64,000 nt of DNA from Apostichopus japonicus (lineage: Eukaryota > Echinodermata > Holothuroidea > Aspidochirotida > Stichopodidae): assembly GCF_037975245.1 (NCBI RefSeq), contig NC_092565.1, positions 2,490,499 through 2,554,498 on the forward strand, written 5' to 3'. Numbering within the stretch: position 1 is the first letter of the stretch; each line of letters begins with the position of its first letter. Below the pieces are notes generated by a model. The model saw only the letters and a program-made list of their open reading frames with translations. It was not told the origin of the DNA and ran no database searches. The translations under genes were made by a program, and so were the position numbers. Positions 1 to 11,900 of this stretch are shown here, piece after piece.

Positions 1-2913
1 TATAGTTTCCTTCAAATTTTCCATTACATCGTTAAGAATATTTGTCTCCAGTAACCAGCTTGTATTAATTATAAAATGTTCTGTTGCCTGAGCTTAGGAT
101 CTTCAGAACCATCTTTTCCTTGCAGATATTTATCAAGACTGTTCAGTTCTTTGCATCACATCCTCATGAAGAAGAAACATCATTAATTATATTACCTAGA
201 TTTGACCCAAACAATCTAACTATACACTCACTAAGAAATTTAGTGGCCACGAAAAATGTGACAAACAGGACAATCATGTGAACCAGAGAACTTAAAGGAG
301 CTCAGAGATGACCAATGCTATGAAACACTCTAGTTTGATGTACGACATATCATCAAGTACAAAAGGCCAATCTGTAGTAGTTTGAGGGTGCACTAACAAA
401 TAAAAGCATGAAACAGCAACTTTATTAGTTTTAGAGAGCTGTTTGAAATTTGAAAGATAATGCCAAACATCAGAACTATATGGCCTACAAAAATACTCTG
501 GGGTTTCCGACTAATTTTCTTATTTTGAAGCATAAAAAAGACATGAACAATACAATATGCAGTAATAATAAGACAGAAAGGAAGGATGAGAGGGGCAAAG
601 TAGTTCATATTTTATGCTATGAAGTGTCAAATAGCTGAAGGGTTAAATTGAGCATCAAGTCAAGAGTTGAAGCTGAGAGGGAAACAACTAAACCACCACC
701 CTAGAAAATTTTGCTGCAACCTTTGAAATAGTTCTTCTATGTCTCTCCTTCCAATAAAAGTGTTAGAAAAGGTTGGATCTCATAATCCTACTAGTTAAAA
801 GAACCATTCAAAATACATTGAAGAATATACAGACCATGGAAGATTTTTGATAAACATAAACAGAGCAAGCAGGGAGCTGATCCAACCAAAGCAGCAACAA
901 GTGAAGTGGTAGTCACACATAGCAACCATGACTTACACCAAGAACAAGGAATATGTGAAAAGCATTAACTCCACGCACAACCCCAAGAGTGGGTGGTTAG
1001 GCTGTTATAAGATATCTCAGTTAGAAGAACCATTCAACCTCATGGGCTCAAAATTTAGGAAGGACATGACTAACTTTTCTTCTGTTCCCCCTCCATCTCC
1101 CCTTGCCCACACCTCCCCCCTGCACTCCTCTTCTCATAGCTCTCTTCCTTTCTGTCTTTGTCCTTCTCTAGTTTATTCCCTACCCCCTTCCCTTTATCCT
1201 CTCTTTGTCCCTTCACTGTTTATCTCCTACCTCTCCTCTTCCCCTGTTGGTTTCTTTCTTTCTTCTCTCCATCCCGTGTCTACTAATCCCCTTAAATCTA
1301 TCTCTTTGTGTTCACCATGCTCATTAACCTGTCTGTATTCTGTGCGTGTTTTTGTCCCTTCTGTTAGTGTTACTTGTCATTTAGCCTCTGAAGATCCTGC
1401 TAGGATCGAAACGTCAGGCCAACTTACTTTACACAAGATATCTCAGTATTATCATAAACACAATGGCAATTAAAAATATCAATAATGAAGAGTAAGTTCC
1501 TCCCAAAGATAACTAGATTACTAGACTAAAGCTGACAAATTACATCTGGAGAAAGGATTCCTTATAGTTTCATCTCTTAAAATATCAATCTGAGACACAG
1601 TGGTAATATCAAGTACAAACATTGACTGCATTCAAATACTTGGCAGCAAATGGAACTGAACATCCAGGCAAGATTAATGTTTACATATATGGTCATAATG
1701 AACCATGTGTAATAGCTGGTTTTTAATACAAAACTTCTGGTAATTGCAGTTAATTGCTTATCAAAATTGCCAAAACTTCTGAACCACATCCTCATAGCAT
1801 TCTGTGTTGCAAAGATATGAATAAATATTTCAAAGTTTGTTTTGTAAATTTGTCTGGTATAAAGCAGAATGGATGACGTCTTTTTTTTAGGATTGGCATT
1901 TGAACTGAAAAGTTTTGTTATTTTCTTTATCCACAGAGAAAAGGAATAGTTTTATAAAAAGATCAATTTTGATGAAATTTTAAGTACAGAGAACTTTGAC
2001 TGCTATTATAAACACTCCAAATATATCAGATTTAAAAGGATAAATAAACAAGAGAATCTTTTGAAGGCATTTTGCCCAGATGACATTACAGACCCCAACT
2101 GTGATTCAACTCTTGCAGTAGGCCAAGGGTTAAGCCAGTCAAAACAGGTTACAATTCAATAAAACATATTTCAAGTTAATGGCAAGATATTGGGTTTTCA
2201 ACTAGCAGTGTGGAATACTTTTCTCTTCAATATAAGTTGCACATTGCTTGTCCACAGAACATCTTTTCAAATTTAGATGAAATTGCAAACTTAAATCAGA
2301 TGCAACACTTAGTTAATTAAAATCTTGAGCCAAGTTCAACTGTATCTAATGTTACTGCCTAAATCCTCTCCTTAATGAACTATAAAATAAAACACACCAA
2401 TGTTGTTACTATGTTACAAACTACAAAATATGAAAATGAGTGTCTAATAATTTGATGGCTGGGATTTAAATGCTTAAACAACTTTGAAAAGAAATCTAAA
2501 GAAATGTTATCAATGCTGCTGGCCAGAGCAAAAGACAGAGGATGCACTTATATGAGAGCAAAAATTGTTTCTTTCAAAACCACCACTGGCATGAGCAACA
2601 AAGGCAGCATAATTGTTTGAAGAGCAAATAACAAAACTATTAAGAATATCTTGTTAAACTCTTGGAATAAATTCTTTCCTCTCAGGGCAGTCACTATATG
2701 TGTATCACTTTGTCAACAACAAGCCCTTTTTATGTGTTTCCAGGTAGAAACAACAGATTAAGAAACAGATATTAGTAATAGACAGAGGACCAACTATAGA
2801 ACAGAGGGTGAGATACAGGATGGGTTACAGTAAGTCAAGTGTATGTGATGATGGCCTATTAAACCACAGAACAAAGCTGCTACCACCAACTAATTGAAAT
2901 GTTATTTTAATAC
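1..2913. other. Intron sequence downstream of the last visible exon
   Basis: No further ferlin exon could be recognised, so the next exon (C2F side) is probably left of the window. The stretch holds a pyrimidine-rich tract at about 1081-1370 and a hammerhead-like motif at 1384-1419, annotated separately. Short open frames here have biased composition and no recognisable motifs. Confidence 0.5.
1384..1419 (+). other. Hammerhead-core-like / Penelope-type terminal motif
   Basis: CTGAAGA (1388-1394), a hairpin with stem GATCCT/AGGATC around loop GCT (1393-1407), and GAAAC (1408-1412) are enclosed by a short outer stem GCCT/AGGC (1384-1387 with 1416-1419). The order CTGANGA - helix - GAAA is that of a hammerhead ribozyme core, which is known in pseudo-LTRs of Penelope-like elements. 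Here the inner helix uses the GA of the core, so the match is not canonical and catalysis is doubtful. No reverse transcriptase is visible beside it. Confidence 0.3.
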
Positions 2914-2958
2914 CTTCAACAGGCAAAGTTGCTGGAGCTTGTGCAGAAGCTTCATCTG
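2914..2958 (-). CDS. DYSF-like: Ferlin exon 39 (last visible): linker after C2E
   Basis: A 45-nt exon with acceptor CTTTAG and donor GTATTA encodes a low-complexity Ala/Pro linker ([14 protein letters not shown]) between C2E and the unseen C2F. It is phase 1-1, so skipping it keeps the frame. In vertebrate dysferlin the same inter-domain position carries an alternatively spliced exon, which makes this a cassette candidate. Confidence is lower than for domain exons because the sequence is not conserved; phase and splice sites fit. Confidence 0.7.
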
Positions 2959-5900
2959 CTAAAGAGAGAGTCAATTTGGGCCGTTTAATGAAAATGTCAA
3001 ATGAAACAAACAAAAATGACAACAACATGAGATGAACATGAAACACATGCAGAGAACATGAAATGTTTAATATCATGACAGCAAATATCTGACATGCATC
3101 GATAAAACAAAAATAATAATTAAGAACAGCAAGTTTTATATTGACATCCAACACTATCTGTAACCCTCAACAAGCACATTTTTTAGTATGTGTTATTTCT
3201 AAAGGTGAACCTTGCAGATTCAATCAAACCAGTGCAAACTCAATCAAACCAGTGTAGCCTCAATCAAACCGGTTCTGGCTAAAGCTGTTTATTGGTAGTG
3301 AATGAGGAATTCTCAAGAAAGCTTCCGCTAAACCAAGGCATGACATTTTGAAAACAATGCCCCATTGTACCTTCAATGACCATGAATGACAATGAACACA
3401 TAACATCTCAAGCATTCCTAGCCAAAACTTTTGGACCATTTAGCAACAATATTTCTGATCACACGCATTACATTTGAATGAAGAAAATTAGCAATGTCAT
3501 TCCAGATTTTCACATGCAGAAAATAACTCGGCCTTTACACTTCATTTCCTTTGAAGAAGTTACGTTATGTGTACAAATTGAATCTGGTTAGCAAAGCAGA
3601 ACAGTCTCTGAATATCTGGCTTGTTTGACACTTGATTATTGGGCTACATTCTGCTAACACCAGAGGGAATACTACAGAATTTACACCTCAGTTCAAGAGA
3701 GGGGCTGCGAACTAAATTCTCATTGCTAACTGTTAAACGACTCAAGCCCAAAACAATCATATTAAAACTACGTCACTGATGCAAGCTAGGATACATCAAA
3801 CCGAAATACAAAACAACTCAAAATATACCTTTTTATTTTCTTTCTTACATTTCCTGTATTTTGCTACAGAATGATGAGTCTGTGTCAGAGGTCAGAATGA
3901 TTTGATTTTGGTACACAAAACAGTAGATTTGTGCAGTTACATTAGTGACTTACCTGGTTGCTCTGGTGGTGGTGCTGCACCTGCAACTGGTGCAGGGAGA
4001 CATCTGAATGGAGTCAGGTTCTTGATGACAGAGGTTCCCACAATTGGCTTGCGACCGAATGCTCTGTGATCTCTGACCTTGATGTTGATTGGTGGGGTGT
4101 AGAGTTCCTCTTTTGGCAGATCCTACCAACCGATGAAAATAAAAAAGATCAGATGACATGGGAAATCGTACAAAACACGTGGAAATTTAAAAAGTCATGC
4201 ATAAATAAAGAATAACTGAGACAACAGAACATACATACAAAGAAGATGGTTGAAGTGATAATATTGAAACGGAATATATCTACCACCTGACAGCTGCCTC
4301 ATGTTTTGTAATTCCTTGTCACTCAGTTTATACGAGAATTGAGTTCAGGAGTAAGTCTACAAACACTGATTGAAGTCAATTCATGAAGTCTTTAACCTTA
4401 ACAAGCATGACATTTCTTAAATGCAGAGGGTCCCCTCCACACTAATAATTCAGGTTCCCTTATACTTGCTTTCTGTATGGCAGAAACCAAAGTATAAACC
4501 AAGGGAAACCAGAAATTAGCATGAAAGTTCCTCCAAATTGTGCTTGGTTGAACCTAATCAACCTACAATAGGAAAGCCAATAAACCGTTATTGTTAAGTA
4601 ATCTTTCTTAGATTTGGACTTCTAATTACTGAATTGATGATCTTCCATCCCCACCAAACTAATAATGTTCAAAAACCTGTTATAAGGGGCATCTACATAC
4701 GAAGAATAGGTTGTACTGTCGTATTATTTTGTTTACAAGGTTTTCAGATTTCAAACATGACTGACTTCAAATGATCTTGGAACTGTACACAACTCAAAAC
4801 CCTCAACAGACATACACATAGGACAAATGACATGCACCTACAATACAGGTGGGCAAAATGTGGCCCACGGGATGCAACCTGCTAGGACAGTGGTTTTAGT
4901 GCTACCCGAAGAACCTTAAAGCAATGGAACACATAAAATATGTACACTGGGGGAGGGAGGGGGGGCTTACAGAGCCTACACTTGCTCTACAGGGCATGTT
5001 GAACCTTACAGCCCAAGGAATCACATACATATGCAAACCTACACATGCCACAAACCATAATGATTACATGAACTCCCTCTCTCCTTTGATAAGGAATCAA
5101 GAAGAAACATCCTGCCATAAATAATTAAACACTACTGACATGTTGCTGCAAATAATCTTGTGATAAAGAGATTTTGAGGGCAGATACAAGAAGGACAATC
5201 ATCTGCAGATCACATTGATGGCTATTTATAGGTCTTCTGCAGTATTGAGATAACAGCTTGGTTATGCATTGAATATTTCTAGGTAGTTTCTTACTATTGT
5301 GCCATTTGATATTGAGAAAGCTAGCCTAATTAGAAGCCACTTGCCAGTATTCCAACATTAGACACTTACCACTTCCATGAAGAGCTGATATTGAGAAAGC
5401 TAGCCTAATTAGATGCCACTTGCCAGTATTCCAACATTAGACACTTACCACTTCCATGAAGAGCACTGGGCTTGAGAAGTTTGGATTCTTCTTGGTATTC
5501 TTGATCACCTTAGAGTGGATGATCTTTCCTCCAACCTCAAACTCAATGCTGGGCGAGGAGACGGACGAGAGCTGGAACTTCTTCATGTTACGTACCCCCC
5601 AACAAAGAACCTGATAGTAACAAACAACATCAATGAGAAAGGTAACTCCACAAAAATCAAACAAAGATCAAATATATAACAAACTATAATCAAATATATA
5701 ACAAACTTAATCAAATATAAAACAAACTTAATCAAATATATAACAAACTTAATCAAATATATAACAAACTTTAATCAAATATATAACAAACTTCATCAAA
5801 TATATAACAAACTTCATCAAATATGTAACAAACGTAATCAAATATATAACAAACTTAATCAAATATATCACAAACTTAATCATACATATAACAAACTATA

Positions 5901-8900
5901 ATCAAATATATAACAAACTTAATCAAATATATATAATAAACTTAATCAAATGAGAATTGTGACATTGCTTTTTAACAGTTTACTGTATGTTATATTCACA
6001 GTGTTTTGGTTGTTATCGTTGCTGTGTTACTGTTTCTTTTACAGTATTACTGTAAGTTCTTGCTACATAACTACATTAATTTCCTTAATGTTACCCATAA
6101 TGTTAAGAATCTGGTACACCACTGTCATAATAAAAACACAGGGCGTTCTTACCTATCACGTCTGAGGACTTACAAACAACTATGAGTTTCCCTACAAATG
6201 AATTTTTCTTGCCTCTGCTTCATGGATCTATTAACAGGTCGAACCACATTCAATCCATACCTCACACTTACAGAGCTATGTAGATGGAGCTATATTATAA
6301 ACTTCACACTTGCTATTTATTGTAGTGTATTCCCTCTGTACTTTTACTGTAAGTTGAAAATGTAACATTGACAGTGTACCTCCACTCCTGTTCTCTGAAG
6401 CACAGGTCGGATTCCATTGGGCACAATGTAAAGCTCTTTCTTCATTGGTGGCATGAAAGGCAAGTCAGATTTCTCAGACTGTAAGAAAAAAATATATAAA
6501 ATACAATAAAGGTACTAGCAAGAACACTGTAGCCAAGGTGACATAAAATATCCCAAGTTAGTTTAAAAGTCAGCAGGAGGTATTTAAGATACCGTATATG
6601 AAAGTATTAGACAGTAACAACATACAGGCATACAAAATTGACCTCAAACACATTACTGTTTTTTTTATACAGCTGTCATTGCACTAATCCAGCTGTTCTG
6701 AAATCTCATGATTGCATGGCAGCATTTTATCATTCTCATCATATTTAGTAGACAGACATATCACACTCTACAAAAGTATGACAGTTAAGTGATCTGGCTA
6801 TATGAAATATAGTTCTTTCATGACTTCATGCCCTGGCAAATTAGAGAAAACAAAATTCGATAGATAATCCCATTTGTATGAAAATTGTTTATAAAAAGTT
6901 AAGCCCTATTAAAGAAAAAAGATGAAAAGAACAGTATGAATCAAAATACATAAAACACACGGAACTATTTATGATGGCAAAATGTGCTTGCTACCAGTTA
7001 TCACATTGTCTTCTCAAGTCATTTATACTTACCACTAGGAAGAGCTCAAACGAAGCCAAAAGTTCTCCTGCAGGTTTTCCTTTCTTGACAATCTGGTACC
7101 AGGCCAGACGGGCCACTCGCTGGTCAGAGCCGTCCAGTTTCACAATTGGTGATGCAATTGTTCGTCCGAGGAACTCATTAGAACCCTGTAAATGTAGATC
7201 ACATCGTGGAATATAAAAGAATGGCATCAAACATTTCTGGGCAATACTGAAAATAAGCAATACCAATCCTCTTTGTAGTAACTTCCTTTGTTGCTATTTG
7301 GGGCGAGTTAATGTGTAAGAGATTGCCCAGCTGGGCAGATATATCTGTACATGTAAACTATGTAAAATCCAACAACTATGATATCAATATGGACAATACA
7401 AATGAACAAATACTATATAATAATAAATAGTGAGAAGTCTGCTTCATCTTATCCACAGGAATATATTAAATACCAAACCCTTGAAGATATCAAGCACATA
7501 ACTCAGACTTAATTATGCGAAAATTATTTTTTAATATATTAAATCTTAACTCACAAATGTGTCAAAGTCAAAGACTTCAAAGACAATTTCTGGAGGGTTG
7601 CCTTGGATGATCTCCGGATCACCAGATATCTCCATGTCATCAAAGATGAGCGTTTGGTCCCAGGTCGGACAGAGGGTCATTTTAAAGGTCTCTGTCTTCT
7701 GGCTGCGGTTCATAAAGCTCACATAGGCATATGGATCTGTAAAAAAGGCAAATTACATGCAAATAACATACAATTTATACAAGAATAACATATTGACAAA
7801 TCTGCCTTCAATCTTTAGGACAGGTGATCTATAACATTGCAATTATTTGGATGCTCTCACTTTGAGTGCTGCTATTAACTATTCAATCCAATACAAACAA
7901 AATTTGTCCCACAAATATTATGTTGATGCAGTTTTACTTCACAATACAAACCTTTGAAATTTAATCCTAGTTCAAAACAAGATGAACAAAAAGAATAACA
8001 TATAACATGCCTCTGCGTTATTTCAGTCATCCTAGACGATTGTGGGAAATTCAATGCTAAAGAAGCTTTTTTGCATTTTGCATATTTAATATAAAAACTA
8101 CATAACCATACAATCATTGCTACCACAGAATTTGTGAACTTGATAATATATGAAAGATACTTGACCTTGCTAACAAATGAAAATATAACATCTTTTTCAC
8201 ACACCTGGTTCATAAATGTTAACTACTATGTTTCAGTGTCTCTGTTTGTTGTTGAAGAGACTGTCTCAAAAGTTGTAACATTTGTTGCGATACTAATGTA
8301 TTAACTCAATATGCATTATGTTTGAAAAATGTAAAGAAGGACACCCTGAGGTGAGGGAAGGAAAAATTTCTTTTGACATCTGCACACAATAAATTGAGAT
8401 TATTTGTACTATCAATGGGAACTAGTTCTTACCAGAGAAACTGTCTGAATCAGAGGCGATCAAGTCTCGAGCCTGGTAGATGTAAGCCCTCATCTGATAC
8501 TTGTTGACCTCTGGCATGGAAAGAAGATAGTATATTACATGTGAATTTCTAACATATATTATTAATACCAAATAATACTTTTCCAGAAACCTCTATATAT
8601 TCAAAAGCCTATATATACCCATAGCTTTGTTAGGGGGTACCATTCACAAGCCACTATATACACATATCTTTGTTGGGGGGGGGGGGGTACCATTCACAAG
8701 CCTCTATATACCCTTATCTTTGTAAGGAGGTATCATTCACAAGCCTCTATATACCCTTATCTTTGTAAGGAGGTACCATTCACAAACCTCTATATACCCA
8801 TATCTTTGTTGGGGGGGGGGGTACCATTCACAAGCCTCTATATACCCTTATCTTTGTAAGGAGGTATCATTCACAAGCCTCTATATACCCTTATCTTTGT

Positions 8901-11900
8901 AAGGAGGTACCATTCACAAACCTCTATATACCCATATCTTTGTTGGGGGGGTACCATTCACAAACCTCTATATACCCATATCTTTGTTGGGGGGGGGGGG
9001 GTACCATTCACAAGCCTCTATATACCCTTATCTTTGTAAGGAGGTATCATTCACAAGCCTCTATATACCCTTATCTTTGTAAGGAGGTACCATTCACAAA
9101 CCTCTATATACCCATATCTTTGTTGGGGGGGGGGGGTACCATTCACAAGCCTCTATATACCCTTATCTTTGTAAGGAGGTACCATTCACAAACCTCTATA
9201 TACCCATATCTTTGCTGGGGGGGGGGGGTACCATTCACAAGCCTCTATATACCCTTATCTTTGTAAGGAGGTATCATTCACAAGCCTCTATATACCCTTA
9301 TCTTTGTAAGGAGGTACCATTCACAAACCTCTATATACCCATATCTTTGTTGGGGGGGGGGTACCATTCACAAGCCTCTATATACCAATATCTTTGTTAG
9401 AGGGTACCATTTAGAAGCCCTTATATACCCATATCTTTGTTGGGGGGGGGGGGGTACCATTCACAAGCCTCTATATACCCTTATCTTTGTAAGGAGGTAT
9501 CATTCACAAGCCTCTATATACCCTTATCTTTATAAGGAGGTACCATTCACAAACCTATATATACCCATATCTTTGTTGGGGGGGGGGGGTACCATTCACA
9601 AGCCTCTATATACCAATATCTTTGTTAGAGGGTACCATTTAGAAGCCCCTATATACCCATATCTTTGTTGGGGGGGGGGGTTACCATTCACAAGCCACAT
9701 TACAGTACCGTGGCACCGAGGGATCACACCCATGTTTCAACTTGTTTATTATTTCCCAGTCAAGTTTGCATTGTTCATTTATTTTTTCAACCAGAGGTTT
9801 TACAATAGTTTGAAAGAAGAGAATGGTTAATTACGGGTATGGGTGAGGAATATTCTAGGGGTCGACATGGCTGCTTTTGGTCCCTCTTTCTCCTTCTTTT
9901 TCTTCTTCTTCTTTTTCTTCTCATCTTCATCGTCACTACTGTCATCTGCCTGTTGGACAGCAAAGACGGAATTTAAATATTATGTTTCAAAATTGACAGA
10001 ACAGCAACCAAACATTTGCAGCTGATAACAAAACCTGACCTTGGTTGACATCATGCTTACTATAGATGACACCACGAAACTACAACATCATGTGGACACT
10101 GAACATAAAGTAACGACAAGTTTTGGCAAAATCAGATTTTGTCGATAAAAAAACTCACTCCTCCACCAAAGTCGAAGACAGCAGATGCATTTGGTGAGTC
10201 AGCCACCATCTTACGATGGAATCGTCGTCTTCTAACCATGTCCATCTTCCTCTCTGTGGCGTGAAACTTCATGTTGAAGAGAGGCGCGTACTGCCAACCT
10301 TCAGATTTCTGGGCCTCGTCCTTCTTCTTTTTCTAAAATGCATGAAATACAAAATCAGTCCTGCCATTAAGAAAGTAAGTTAAAAACAGAAAAACAGACT
10401 CGGAAATGATGAAAACCAGATAGCCGGTTGGATTGTTGATTTCTTGGCATAATAATTTGCTCAAAATTCCAAATAATTATCTGACGAATGTAGATAGAGC
10501 AAGTGAGGTAAATTTATCCAAGAATTCAGTGAGAACCAGAAGAGATCAGAGATTTCTAGGTCTTACTTGTAGCATTCCCTTGTGGTCATCAACCATTTCA
10601 TTCACTGGTAAGGATTTTACAGTTTTGAATTTTGATTCCAAAATGTTTCAATATCCAGAAAGAACAGTCTTCCTACATGAAACATAGATGTATGAATTAA
10701 AGGACATTTTCTTTTATCAATTTTGAGCTGGCAAATCAACTCTGCCACCTTGCAAACATCCCTTTAATAATTGTTACTCATGAATGGGATGTCTACATGA
10801 TATTGTTTATACATTGTGAAAAACTTGCACAAACTTACTGCCAAAGCAAAAGTCATCTAGTATAAATCATAGAGGAAATGGCCAATTTTGAGACCACTTG
10901 AGATAACCTGTTGACCCCTTTAAGCTCAGAGGGTGAAAACTGATCAGGGCCTGACATAACTTAAAGAAAGACTATTGATTCTTTGAAGCAAATTTCATTT
11001 CCAGGATGACTGTTTGTTTTGTTGAAAACATATAGAGCCTCTTCTCAAAACTTAACTGAAATGAATTTGACAAACTATGTTCACCAGAAGAAAGTCATCG
11101 CATTGGAGGATTCACAGGTTAATTGAGCTTCAAGTTTGGAGTAGTCACGTTTAAAAGGTTTCAGACTTTGACACCTGTTGACCTAACTTAATCTTTGACC
11201 TCTACATATTTCTAATAGGGTTCTTGTACTCACCAAGCTTGATCTACATATTATGAAGTTCAAGAAAGATGCACTTCTTGAGTTATTGTGTTTACAAGAT
11301 TTTCAGACTTTGACTTAAATGTTGACTGCAAATGACATTTGACCTTCACCAATTTCAATAGGGTTCCTCTACTCAATAATATGAGACATCAACATGCCAA
11401 GCATGAGATTCATGAAAGCTTCTCTTCTTGAGATATCCTGTTTACAACGTTTCCAGAGTTAGTATGACCTTTGATCCCAGCCAAGAACTATGTTGCCATT
11501 ATGATTCCTTTTGCTTCAAGCAAGGAATCCAAAAAATGAAAGACAAAAGAAATTATCACTTTAAAACAGGATTTGAATTCCAAGCTAATACTTTCTCTGA
11601 TTTCTCAAATAAAGGCAGTTTGATGGAATTCATGTCACTCAAGTCACTTGGATCAAACAATACAAACCATGAAAAGAACTGAAGCAGAAAAGTACTGCAC
11701 AGATACACCCAATACTCCTCCCTAGCAACAAGAGCAATCATCTACACCATCAAAAGCATAACAAGAGTGGATCACAAGAGTGCATAACAAGAGTGCAGTA
11801 GTCAAATAGTGAATGTCTGATTACACTTCTAAAATAATGATAAATAACAAGAAAGGTACAAAACAGAGTTGCAAGTCTTCCTTTCAACATTCTCTACTGT

